Shown here piece after piece: positions 1-7,671 of a stretch of 64,000 bases of DNA. Position 1 is the first letter of the stretch. Each line of letters begins with the position of its first letter. Under the pieces are notes generated by a model. The model was not told where the DNA came from, did not search any database, and saw only the letters and a list, made by a program, of their open reading frames with translations. A program made the position numbers and the translations under genes. The stretch covers positions 2,852,001 to 2,916,000 of the forward strand of contig AP035880.1 of assembly GCA_045866215.1 (NCBI GenBank), read 5' to 3'. Source of the DNA: Croceivirga sp009797885. GTDB lineage: Bacteria > Bacteroidota > Bacteroidia > Flavobacteriales > Flavobacteriaceae.

Positions 1-165
1 AACAGAATAACTGGCAATAACTTTTAAGATAAACCTTTGCTTGGACTTGGGGTACATGTAAAGGGGCTTTCCATAGATATACGTGACTGCATAAGGGTAA
101 AGGTTGTTAAAGGAAGCGAAACAATTCGGTTTTATTATGAAAAATGATCGGTAAGGATTACTTTT
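1..165. other. window edge, no assignable gene
   Basis: I cannot assign a gene here. On the plus strand one frame is open from 28 to the stop at 148-150 but has an in-frame stop at 25-27 and no ATG. Its antisense frame is also open and could be the 5' end of a minus-strand gene starting with ATG at 55-57 and running off the window. Neither translation matches a family I know. The region may simply be spacer ahead of the thiamine riboswitch. Confidence 0.3.
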
Positions 166-325
166 GGCGCATCTCAAAGGGGTGCTTTACCAAAGTAAGG
201 ATTTTGAAATACCGAATGGGAACCGTAAGATTCTAAATTTCGACAATCAAAATTCCAAGTTCCGTAAGGCTGAGATTATACCCATTGAACCTGGGCAGGT
301 AATGCTGCTAAGGGACCGAGCGTTG
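166..325 (+). promoter_or_regulatory. TPP (thi-box) riboswitch aptamer
   Basis: The conserved TPP aptamer core is readable: GGGGTGC at 179-185, CTGAGA at 270-275, ACCC at 280-283, TTGAACCTG at 285-293, the GCAG/CTGC arm at 295-298 and 305-308, and TAAGGGA at 309-315. GGGG pairs with ACCC to form P2. GCTTTAC at 184-190 pairs with GTAAGGC at 264-270, closing a P3 arm that carries about 73 extra bases. CGC at 168-170 can pair with GCG at 320-322 as part of P1. It lies 160 bases ahead of a TonB receptor and a THI5/ThiY-like gene, which is the expected setting. By family knowledge, thiamine pyrophosphate binding should repress the operon. Confidence 0.92.
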
Positions 326-425
326 GGAAAATGTTCCATCCGTCCTGAGCTTCATCGAAGGAGGTACATTTTCGACGAAGGACCAACTGCGCCGTTGGCG
401 AAGTTACCTTCGAATTGGGTCGCTC
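318..425 (+). promoter_or_regulatory. probable riboswitch expression platform
   Basis: GAGCG at 318-322, which overlaps the 3' side of the aptamer P1, is complementary to CGCTC at 421-425, so the two pairings would exclude each other. Between them CGAAGG (from 356) can pair with CCTTCG (from 405), and CCAAC/GTTGG at 383-387 and 394-398 forms a small hairpin. CGCTC is followed by an A-run, not a T-run, so a classical intrinsic terminator is not visible. Control may act on translation or through another mechanism. This is inference from base pairing only. Confidence 0.45.
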
Positions 426-481
426 AAAAAAATAAGTGTAACCAGAATAATAGCCCCTTTTATTCGTAAAATTTTTTACGG

Positions 482-2656
482 ATGAAAACATCTATTTTCA
501 CAACACTGGCCCTGTGCAGCCTTGCGGTACCGCTTCATGCACAAAATCAAGAACAGGATACTACCCAAGGGACCAAAGTGGTTTTGGATGAGGTTTTGGT
601 ATCCGCGGTTAGGGTAACCAAAGAATCTCCGGTTACTTTTTCAAATTTGGAAAAGGAAGAAATTGCCCCCCGAAACTTGGGGCAGGACATTCCCATCCTG
701 ATGAATTTTTTACCTGCTGTGGTCACTACCTCAGATGCTGGAGCTGGCATTGGCTATACCGGAATACGTGTACGGGGTAGTGATGCCACCAGGGTCAACG
801 TGACCATAAATGGAATCCCATATAATGATGCCGAATCACAAGGAACGTTTTGGGTGAACATGCCGGATTTTGCTTCTTCTACACAGAGTCTCCAATTGCA
901 ACGTGGTGTGGGAACATCAACCAACGGAGCGGGTGCTTTTGGTGCCAGTCTTAACTTATTGACCGATGCGTTTTCTGAAGAGGCCTACGGGCAAATTTCT
1001 TCCTCTTTTGGAAGTTTTAATACCCTGAGAAACAATATCAAGTTTAGTACCGGGCTCATGTATGACCATGTGGAACTGTCCGGGCGATTGTCCCGCATTA
1101 TATCGGATGGCTATATAGATAGGGCTTCTTCAGAGTTGGATTCTTATTTTTTACAAGGGGTCTACAAAGATGATAATACCTTGGTAAAGGCACTATTGTT
1201 TGGCGGACACGAGATTACCTACCAATCTTGGTTTGGGGTTGATGCCCAAACATTGGAAGAGAACCGAACCTTTAATAGCGCAGGGCAGTACACGGATGAA
1301 AATGGACAAACCCGTTTTTATGAAAATGAAGAGGACAATTACAAACAGGACCATTTTCAACTGCACTGGAACGAACAACTGAATGACAATTGGAACACCA
1401 ATATAGCGGTACATTACACTAAAGGAAGGGGCTTTTTTGAGCAGTTTCGGGAAGATGACGATTTTGAAACCTATGGTTTTGAACCCTTGGTGGTAAATGG
1501 GGAAGAGGTCGATACCACGGATTTGATTCGTAGAAGATGGCTGGACAATGACTTTTATGGAACCGTCTTTTCGGCAAATTATCAAGATGAAAACCTGCAG
1601 TTGATCTTGGGCGGAGGATACAATATCTACAAAGGCGATCATTTTGGCGAGGTCATTTGGGCGCGTTTTGCCAATAACAGTGAATATCGAGATCGGTATT
1701 ATGACGATACGTCCACAAAGACCGATCTAAACCTCTACTCAAAGGCCATTTATAAGTTGGATGACCAATGGAGCCTCTTTGGAGATCTTCAATACCGAAC
1801 TGTGGGTTATGAGGCCAATGGGGAGGATACCGGTTTGGTAGACGACACCTTTAATTTTTTCAATCCAAAAGCAGGGCTCACATTTGACCTTAATAAAAAC
1901 AACAATTTTTACTTCTCTTATGCCCGTGCAAACAGGGAACCCAATCGTAACGATTATGAAAACGGAAATCCAAGGCCAGAAAGGCTTAATGATTTTGAAT
2001 TGGGTTGGCGTTATATCAATCCGTCCGTTCAGTTGAATACCAATGTGTATTATATGCGCTATAAGGACCAATTGGTCCTTACCGGCGAACTAAATGATGT
2101 TGGAGCTCCATTACGGGCCAATGTAGGGGACAGTTACCGATTGGGATTGGAAGTAGACGCCAGGTTTTCCCTGGGCACTAAATGGTTTTTGCAGCCCAAT
2201 GTTGCGCTGAGCAGCAATAAAAACATTGACTTTATCTTTCAACGGGATGGTGAAATCCAGAATTTGGGCAATACCAATATTGCCTATTCCCCAAATGTGG
2301 TGGCTGGCAATATTTTGGGATACATGCCCCATGCCAATTGGCAATTTTCCCTATTGTCCAAATACGTTAGTGAGCAATATATGGGCAATATAGATGCTGA
2401 AGGCTCCATTTTGGAGGCCTATTCCCAAACGGATTTAAACATTCAATATACCTGGCAGGCCAACTCATTTATTAAGAGTATCGTATTCTCAGGTCTGGTG
2501 AACAATATTTTTGATCAAGACGTTGTGTCCAATGGTTTTTTCTTCACTTTTGATGATGATTTTACCAATCCCGGAACGGTGACCACAGTAGAAGGAGCTG
2601 GATTTTATCCCCAGGCCGGAATCAATTTTCTTGTTGGAGCAACCTTAAACTTTTAA
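482..2656 (+). CDS. TonB-dependent receptor, thiamine-regulated
   Basis: Outer-membrane TonB-dependent receptor of 724 residues. A signal peptide ends near residue 21 (LHAQ). A TonB-box-like segment (LDEVLVSA, about 35-42) leads into a plug domain to about residue 165, containing the typical RVRGSD and INGIP segments. The remainder is a 22-strand-type barrel ending in an aromatic residue (NF). No carboxypeptidase-regulatory extension is present. The TPP riboswitch upstream and the THI5/ThiY-like gene one base downstream suggest import of thiamine or a pyrimidine precursor. Bacteroidetes receptors under thi-box control are known, but substrate specificity here is inference. Confidence 0.88.
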   Translation: MKTSIFTTLALCSLAVPLHAQNQEQDTTQGTKVVLDEVLVSAVRVTKESPVTFSNLEKEEIAPRNLGQDIPILMNFLPAVVTTSDAGAGIGYTGIRVRGSDATRVNVTINGIPYNDAESQGTFWVNMPDFASSTQSLQLQRGVGTSTNGAGAFGASLNLLTDAFSEEAYGQISSSFGSFNTLRNNIKFSTGLMYDHVELSGRLSRIISDGYIDRASSELDSYFLQGVYKDDNTLVKALLFGGHEITYQSWFGVDAQTLEENRTFNSAGQYTDENGQTRFYENEEDNYKQDHFQLHWNEQLNDNWNTNIAVHYTKGRGFFEQFREDDDFETYGFEPLVVNGEEVDTTDLIRRRWLDNDFYGTVFSANYQDENLQLILGGGYNIYKGDHFGEVIWARFANNSEYRDRYYDDTSTKTDLNLYSKAIYKLDDQWSLFGDLQYRTVGYEANGEDTGLVDDTFNFFNPKAGLTFDLNKNNNFYFSYARANREPNRNDYENGNPRPERLNDFELGWRYINPSVQLNTNVYYMRYKDQLVLTGELNDVGAPLRANVGDSYRLGLEVDARFSLGTKWFLQPNVALSSNKNIDFIFQRDGEIQNLGNTNIAYSPNVVAGNILGYMPHANWQFSLLSKYVSEQYMGNIDAEGSILEAYSQTDLNIQYTWQANSFIKSIVFSGLVNNIFDQDVVSNGFFFTFDDDFTNPGTVTTVEGAGFYPQAGINFLVGATLNF

Positions 2657-2657
2657 A

Positions 2658-3566
2658 ATGAAAACAATGAAACTGGCGTTGGACTGGACGCCCAATATCA
2701 ATCACTTAGGATTTTTTGTGGCCGATGCCCTGGGGTATTTTAAAGAGGCTGGATTGGAAGTGGAATTATTGGATCCCCAGGAGGATAACTACGCGGTCAC
2801 TCCGGCCAAAAAAGTTGAGATGGGCATAGCGGATATGGCGCTTTGCCCCTTAGAGAGTGTAATAAGTTACCGTTGCAAAAGACATCCTTTTGACGCTGTG
2901 GCCTTGGCTACCCTATTTCAGGAGGATTTAAGTGCAATTGTGGTTTTGGAAGACAGCGACGTACAAAGACCAAGGGATTTGGATGGGAGGTCCTACGCTT
3001 CTTATAAAGCAAGATATGAAGATGAAATTGTATGTCAGATGATCAAAAATGATGGAGGTGCCGGACAAATGGAGTTGGTCTATCCCGATAAATTGGGTAT
3101 TTGGGAAACTTTGCAATCGCGACAATATGATGCCACCTGGGTTTTCCTTAATTGGGAAGGGGTCCAGGCCCGTGGCAACGGATTGGAACTTCGGGAGTTT
3201 AGACTTTCGGATTATGATATTCCCTATGGCTATTCTCCCATTATCCTGGCATCCCAAAAACGTGTGGAGAAGGATAACCCGTCGTATTCCGCTTTTTTAC
3301 AGGCTGTTAAAAAAGGTTTTTCCTATGCCAAACAAAATCCAGGGGAAGCCGTAAGGATTTTGGCTCCTTTGGTCGCGGAACAGGATAAGGACATTGATTT
3401 GCTCAAAAGTCAAAAGATGACCATAGCGGCTTATGGAAACCATGCGGATTGGGGTAAAATGGACCGGCATCGGGTGGATCAATTTTTAAACTGGCTCAAA
3501 ACAAAAGACTTGGAAAAGGCACCTTTGCATTACGGGGAACTGGTGTATACGGGACTCCACTTTTAG
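2658..3566 (+). CDS. THI5/ThiY-like pyrimidine precursor-binding protein
   Basis: 302-residue protein of the NMT1/THI5-like (ThiY) binding-protein family. The hallmark LDWTPNINHLGFF lies at the N-terminus, followed by GYFKEAGLEVELLDP and a GIADMALCP segment. ThiY proteins bind formylaminopyrimidine-type thiamine precursors for an ABC importer, whereas fungal THI5 makes HMP-phosphate. The start is fixed: the in-frame codons upstream hit a stop at 2646-2648, so there is no signal peptide or lipobox. The fungal CCCFC iron motif is also absent. It follows the TonB gene by one base and so shares the TPP riboswitch. No permease or ATPase gene is adjacent. A thiamine-precursor role is well supported, but location and reaction are uncertain. 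Confidence 0.82.
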   Translation: MKTMKLALDWTPNINHLGFFVADALGYFKEAGLEVELLDPQEDNYAVTPAKKVEMGIADMALCPLESVISYRCKRHPFDAVALATLFQEDLSAIVVLEDSDVQRPRDLDGRSYASYKARYEDEIVCQMIKNDGGAGQMELVYPDKLGIWETLQSRQYDATWVFLNWEGVQARGNGLELREFRLSDYDIPYGYSPIILASQKRVEKDNPSYSAFLQAVKKGFSYAKQNPGEAVRILAPLVAEQDKDIDLLKSQKMTIAAYGNHADWGKMDRHRVDQFLNWLKTKDLEKAPLHYGELVYTGLHF

Positions 3567-3673
3567 GTCCGATCCAAGGTGTTGGAAGGGTGGAGGCACC
3601 TGCCATGTGCCAGCCCATTTGTGCGCCTGCCTTGTGAAGGGTAATTCTTTCTAATTTTGGGAAAACGCTAGTT

Positions 3674-4669
3674 ATGGAACATGCCCCTTTTTTTCGTCAT
3701 AAACCTATCCGTTGGGGAATTATAGGTTGTGGCAATGTGACGGAGGTAAAAAGTGGACCACCTTATCAAATGACCCAGGATTTTGAATTGGCCATGGTAA
3801 TGCGACGGGATGGTGGGAAGGCCAAGGATTATGCCATGCGGCATAAGGTGCCCCATTGGACTACGGACGCTGGGGAAATCATTGAAAACCCTGGGATTGA
3901 CGCAGTCTATATAGCAACCCCTCCAGACACCCATAAGTTTTATGGCCTGCAAGTGGCAAGGGTAGGGAAACCGTGCTGTATTGAAAAACCGATGTCCCCC
4001 TGTTATGCAGATAGCCTGGAAATCTACAATGCTTTTCAGGAAAGGAATGTCCCTTTGTTCGTTGCCTATTATCGGAGGTCCCTTCCAAGGTTCAACAAAA
4101 TAAGGGAATGGTTGGATTTAGGATTGATAGGGGAAGTACGGCACATCCATTGGGTAAAAACAAGGACGGCCAGTCCTTTGGATTTGAGCGGTGAATACAA
4201 TTGGCGTACCGATGCCAAAATTGCCCCGGCCGGTTATTTTGATGATTTGGCCAGTCATGGATTGAACCTATTTACCTATTTACTTGGGGATATTACGGGA
4301 GCAAAAGGGATCGCCGGTAATCAACAGGGATTGTACACTGCTTTAGATGCCATAACGGGGAGTTGGAAACATAAGAACGGGGCAACCGGTTCCGGGAGTT
4401 GGAATTTTGGAAGCCACGAACCCAAAGATCATGTGGAAATCTTGGGTTCCAAAGGAGAGATTCGGTTTTCCGTGTTGGATGAATCCCCATTGGAATTGAT
4501 TTATGGCTCAAATAGGGAATCCGTTTTTATTGAACATCCCAAACATTTGCACCAGTATCATGTGGAAAATATGCGCAAGCAATTGTTAGGGGAGGCAAAA
4601 CATCCTTCTTTGGGCAGTTCAGCCTTGCATACCAGTTGGGTGATGGACAAAATACTTGGCGTAATCTAA
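3674..4669 (+). CDS. Gfo/Idh/MocA family oxidoreductase
   Basis: 331-residue NAD(P)-dependent oxidoreductase. The N-terminal Rossmann motif G-x-x-G-x-G is at residues 15-20 (GIIGCG), and the family EKP motif is at about 104-106 (IEKPMSP). The second half is the usual alpha/beta substrate domain. Members oxidise or reduce sugars, inositols and related polyols, and the substrate cannot be read from the sequence. A 107-base gap separates it from the thiamine operon, so it is probably transcribed separately. Its stop overlaps the convergent lipoprotein gene by four bases. Confidence 0.85.
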   Translation: MEHAPFFRHKPIRWGIIGCGNVTEVKSGPPYQMTQDFELAMVMRRDGGKAKDYAMRHKVPHWTTDAGEIIENPGIDAVYIATPPDTHKFYGLQVARVGKPCCIEKPMSPCYADSLEIYNAFQERNVPLFVAYYRRSLPRFNKIREWLDLGLIGEVRHIHWVKTRTASPLDLSGEYNWRTDAKIAPAGYFDDLASHGLNLFTYLLGDITGAKGIAGNQQGLYTALDAITGSWKHKNGATGSGSWNFGSHEPKDHVEILGSKGEIRFSVLDESPLELIYGSNRESVFIEHPKHLHQYHVENMRKQLLGEAKHPSLGSSALHTSWVMDKILGVI

Positions 4670-5106
4670 TTGGAAATAATAACGGAATTGCCTGACAAAA
4701 CCGCCCGGTAAGGTTTTAGATTATAAAATCTGCTGCCATCGTCAGGAGGGTTGAGCAATTGCCCGAAGAATAAGTTGTACTCAAAATCATCACAGGGGCA
4801 ACGCACATTTTGGCCTTCCAAGGTCATCGTGGTACAATCACTGGGCGCTTGGTTGGGGCAACTGGCTTCCCACGCTACGAATTGATTTCCAGTTCCCGTT
4901 CTCATTACAAACGCACCTCTTAATCCAACGCCGTCGTTACCAACATAAATAGGGTTCCCAATATTGTTAAGGTCCGTATATAAGGGAAGGTTAAGGTTGA
5001 GTTCAAACCTAAAATTGGCATCCGGTAGAAAAGGGTTTCTATTGGGACTATCACTTTCACATGAAAACAGTAAGGGTATGAAAATCAGGCAGAAAAGCTT
5101 TTTCAC
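4666..5106 (-). CDS. Rieske-like lipoprotein lacking His ligands
   Basis: 146-residue predicted lipoprotein with a GTG start (complement of 5104-5106) and lipobox LFSC ending at Cys16. Residues 75-146 resemble a Rieske ferredoxin fold: WEASCPN near 79-85, then VRCPCDDFEYNLFFG near 101-115, then a closing LKPYRAVLSGNSVII strand. True Rieske proteins bind [2Fe-2S] through CxH and CxxH. Here the corresponding positions read C83-P-N85 and C103-x-x-D106, so both histidines are gone although the cysteines remain, with additional Cys91 and Cys105. It may hold another cluster or form disulfides. It is convergent with the Gfo/Idh gene and divergent from greA. Function unknown. Confidence 0.65.
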   Translation of the reverse strand: MKKLFCLIFIPLLFSCESDSPNRNPFLPDANFRFELNLNLPLYTDLNNIGNPIYVGNDGVGLRGAFVMRTGTGNQFVAWEASCPNQAPSDCTTMTLEGQNVRCPCDDFEYNLFFGQLLNPPDDGSRFYNLKPYRAVLSGNSVIISN

Positions 5107-5143
5107 GGCGTTTAATTTTAGGTAAAAATCACTAAATTTTGTG

Positions 5144-5151
5144 TATATTTG
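5144..5151 (+). promoter_or_regulatory. greA promoter -7 box TATATTTG
   Basis: Exact match to the Bacteroidetes -7 consensus TAnnTTTG. I see no good -33 TTTG at the usual 19-21 base spacing. Transcription would start near 5158, about 120 bases ahead of the greA ATG, leaving a long structured leader. Confidence 0.55.
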
Positions 5152-5155
5152 CGTT

Positions 5156-5204
5156 AAATCCTCGCTAAAAGCTGTGCAGGCACGGTCAAAGCAGAGGATT
5201 TTTT
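5156..5204 (+). terminator. terminator-like hairpin in greA leader
   Basis: AAATCCTC at 5156-5163 pairs with GAGGATTT at 5194-5201 and is followed directly by more T residues to 5204. Inside the loop CTGTG and CACGG form a second five-pair hairpin around a CAGG loop (about 5172-5185). The placement between promoter and coding start suggests transcriptional attenuation or a short leader RNA, but this is inference. Confidence 0.5.
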
Positions 5205-5278
5205 CAATTAAAATAAGGAAGAACCGTGGGGAGAATCCGTCTTTTCCCTTATGGTCGTTTGTGTTAAATATGAATGTT

Positions 5279-5755
5279 ATGTCGAAAGTTTCTTACTATA
5301 CCGCTGAAGGATTGAAAAAATTGAAGGAGGAATTGGACCAGCTAAGGGATGTGGAGCGCCCCAAAGCTTCGCAGGCCATTGCCGAAGCACGTGATAAGGG
5401 GGATTTGTCGGAAAATGCCGAATATGATGCCGCCAAGGAGGCCCAGGGGCTTTTGGAAATGAAAATCGCCAAATTGGAAGAGACGGTAGCCAATGCACGT
5501 ATCATAGATGAATCCCAATTGGACACCTCCAAAGCCTTGGTGTTATCTACGGTTAAAATCCGTAACCAGGCCAATAAAATGGAAATGAAGTATACCTTGG
5601 TGGCCGAGAGCGAGGCCAATCTAAAGGCTGGAAAAATATCGGTTACCTCCCCAATCGGCAAAGGGCTTCTGGGTAAATCCGTAGGTGATATTGCCGAAGT
5701 TCAAGTGCCCAACGGAACCCTGAAATTTGAGATTTTGGAGATAACCCGTGATTAA
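5279..5755 (+). CDS. greA: transcription elongation factor GreA
   Basis: 158 residues, the same length as E. coli GreA. The start at 5279 (MSKVSYYT) is preferred over ATG 5270 and over a further upstream GTG because it matches the family N-terminus. The coiled-coil domain carries the acidic tip GDLSENAEYD (Asp42, Glu45), which enters the polymerase secondary channel and stimulates cleavage of backtracked RNA. The C-terminal FKBP-like domain has the SPIGKGLLGK segment near 127-136. In many flavobacteria greA is followed directly by a HIT-family gene, but here a PIN-domain gene intervenes. Confidence 0.97.
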   Translation: MSKVSYYTAEGLKKLKEELDQLRDVERPKASQAIAEARDKGDLSENAEYDAAKEAQGLLEMKIAKLEETVANARIIDESQLDTSKALVLSTVKIRNQANKMEMKYTLVAESEANLKAGKISVTSPIGKGLLGKSVGDIAEVQVPNGTLKFEILEITRD

Positions 5756-5807
5756 TTATGCTTCGAATGGAGTTATTTTCGAGATATTTTGAAGTAAAGT
5801 AGAAAGT

Positions 5808-6893
5808 ATGAATGAGTCAATAGTTAATATTTTCATTGACTCGACGGCGCTATTCTCAGATCCTTTTTGGAAGCAGAATTTCAGTAGAGTTCTACTTGAT
5901 TTACAATCAAAAACAAGTGATATAAGAATTTTTATATCATCGGTTGTTTTGGAAGAAACAGAGAACAACTTTAAAAAAAGGATTAAATCACTACATGATA
6001 GAATTTCAAATGCAATCAGAGGGCTAAATTCATTAGTGGAAAGTGATGATAGTATTGAAATAGAAATTCCTTCACCTGAGGCTTACTTGGAATCTTTTCA
6101 GGATTTTTATAGAGTATCCTTTTCCAAGGGGATTTTCATTGAAGTCCCATTGAACAATCAGATATTACCGGAAGTTATTTCAAGGGCTGTTAAAAGGAAA
6201 GACCCTTTTTTTACTGATATAAAAGGTAAAAAAAAGCAAGAATTTCGAGATGCTATTATTTGGCTAAGCTACACTGATTATATTAGACTTAATGGATTGA
6301 GCAACTGCTTTTTTATATCGGCCAATAAAACTGAATTTTGGGATGAAGAAAACTCCAATTTGCATCCTGATCTCTTTGGTGATTGTACAAATATTAAGAT
6401 TTACGAAACTTTAAGAGAATTAATATTGAATGAAGAAGAGATACTACGAATCAAGGGAAAAAAAGAGTTTGAAGAATGGATAGAAAATCAAGATTTCAAT
6501 CATGATAAGATTTCCTCTTATCTTTTGATGGTGTGGGAATCATTTATCAAAAAGTTGATAGGTTCAATAGATTTTTCTAAACCACACAAGTACTTTGATG
6601 ATGAAAAAATATCTTGGTTTGAATTATTTTTATTTGATAAAAATTTTGAAATAAAAAATTATGATATAATCACAATTCAAGATTCGGCTTATATTGATGT
6701 GGACTTGGTTGTAAATTCGTCTTCGAAGATTTACAAAATGGAATTCTTTGATTCAGAAATAAAAAAAGTACTACCAATAACCTACGTTAACAAATTGAAT
6801 TGTAACTTAATTCTCGAAGTCCGAAAGGAAGAAATCATCAAAATAAAAAATGTAAAAGTTTCGAAAATTTCTTTGGTAGACGAACTTTTTTGA
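5808..6893 (+). CDS. PIN domain protein, DUF4935-like
   Basis: 361-residue protein. The N-terminal 180 residues look like a PIN nuclease of the DUF4935 type: FIDSTALF (Asp11), VVLEE (Glu49), RKDPFF near 130-134, EFRDAIIW (Asp148) and FISANKTEFWDEE (Glu176/Asp179). These acidic residues would bind the divalent metal for RNA cleavage. The C-terminal half is not recognised and is rich in Ile, Lys, Glu and Asp. The gene is clearly more AT-rich than its neighbours, lies between greA and the HIT gene, and has no antitoxin partner that I can see. This suggests recent acquisition, possibly as a stress or defence effector (inference). Confidence 0.72.
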   Translation: MNESIVNIFIDSTALFSDPFWKQNFSRVLLDLQSKTSDIRIFISSVVLEETENNFKKRIKSLHDRISNAIRGLNSLVESDDSIEIEIPSPEAYLESFQDFYRVSFSKGIFIEVPLNNQILPEVISRAVKRKDPFFTDIKGKKKQEFRDAIIWLSYTDYIRLNGLSNCFFISANKTEFWDEENSNLHPDLFGDCTNIKIYETLRELILNEEEILRIKGKKEFEEWIENQDFNHDKISSYLLMVWESFIKKLIGSIDFSKPHKYFDDEKISWFELFLFDKNFEIKNYDIITIQDSAYIDVDLVVNSSSKIYKMEFFDSEIKKVLPITYVNKLNCNLILEVRKEEIIKIKNVKVSKISLVDELF

Positions 6894-6931
6894 TAGTAAA
6901 TGCATAGAATTAAATCATTTGATCAATAACC

Positions 6932-7321
6932 ATGGCCAGTATTTTTACTAAAATCATCAAGGGGGAAATCCCTTGTTATAAGATTGCGGAAACCGAGGAT
7001 TTTTTCGCTTTTTTGGATATTAACCCAAATTCCAAAGGCCACACCTTATGTGTCCCCAAAAAGGAAGTGGACAAAATTTTGGACTTGGACGAAGAAACCT
7101 ATTTGGGATTAATGGCCTTTTCCCGAAAGGTGGGTAAGGCCATTGAAGCTTCCATTCCTTGCGAGCGGGTGGGAATAACCGTAATTGGATTGGAGGTTCC
7201 CCATGTGCACGTGCACTTAATTCCACTGCACACCATGGCAAATGCCACTTTCCAAAGTAAAGTGCAAATGTCTTCCGATGAATTTGAGGCTATTGCCTCC
7301 CAAATCCGGGAAAAACTTTAA
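6932..7321 (+). CDS. HIT family nucleotide hydrolase
   Basis: 129-residue histidine-triad protein of the Hint/PKCI branch. The triad HVHVHLIP is at residues 91-98 (His91, 93, 95), and the N-terminus SIFTKIIKGEIPCYKIAE is typical. Family members hydrolyse adenosine phosphoramidates and aminoacyl-AMPs. It would normally lie directly after greA in related genomes. Here a DUF4935 gene separates them. Its stop overlaps the convergent zinc-ribbon gene by four bases. Confidence 0.93.
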   Translation: MASIFTKIIKGEIPCYKIAETEDFFAFLDINPNSKGHTLCVPKKEVDKILDLDEETYLGLMAFSRKVGKAIEASIPCERVGITVIGLEVPHVHVHLIPLHTMANATFQSKVQMSSDEFEAIASQIREKL

Positions 7322-7668
7322 GGGCTGTTTTCCAAATAAAAATATACCCCAATGGCTACGGCCAGGGTAAAAAGAAACAATAGCAAATAGAACAGGCTTG
7401 TGAACCTAACGGATGCCTTATCAGGAGTAACCAGTTTGTTAAAGTATTCGAACACCCTTTCAATGTCCACGGTCCAATTTACAGGATAAATGATCGATCC
7501 GCATTTTTTACACTTAATTTCATGGCTTACTTCTGCAGTAGTACGATGAAAAAAGGAATTGAAGGTATGTTTTTGAAAAAAGGTAAGCTTTAGTTCCTGA
7601 TTGTAACATTCTGGACAATTGTTGGTAATGTCCGCTTCTTTTATGACAACCTGTTTTACTTTTGACAT
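7318..7668 (-). CDS. zinc-ribbon membrane protein, unknown
   Basis: 116 residues. Two CxxC knuckles, CPEC near 18-21 and CKKC near 53-56, indicate a zinc ribbon at the N-terminus. A hydrophobic helix of about 25 residues (FTSLFYLLLFLFTLAVAIGVYFY) near the C-terminus anchors it. I do not recognise a named family. It lies three bases downstream of the sensor kinase gene on the same strand and is probably cotranscribed with it. Confidence 0.6.
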   Translation of the reverse strand: MSKVKQVVIKEADITNNCPECYNQELKLTFFQKHTFNSFFHRTTAEVSHEIKCKKCGSIIYPVNWTVDIERVFEYFNKLVTPDKASVRFTSLFYLLLFLFTLAVAIGVYFYLENSP

Positions 7669-7671
7669 ACA

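Noticed and set aside
164..469. Open reading frame of 101 codons across the TPP riboswitch
   Set aside because: It covers the aptamer core and expression platform, has no family match and an odd composition.
5141..5278. Upstream extension of greA from a GTG at 5141
   Set aside because: It runs through the promoter box and hairpin leader, and the standard GreA N-terminus begins at 5279.
5756..5968. Minus-strand open reading frame of 70 codons
   Set aside because: It is antisense to the start of the PIN-domain gene and has no features of its own.
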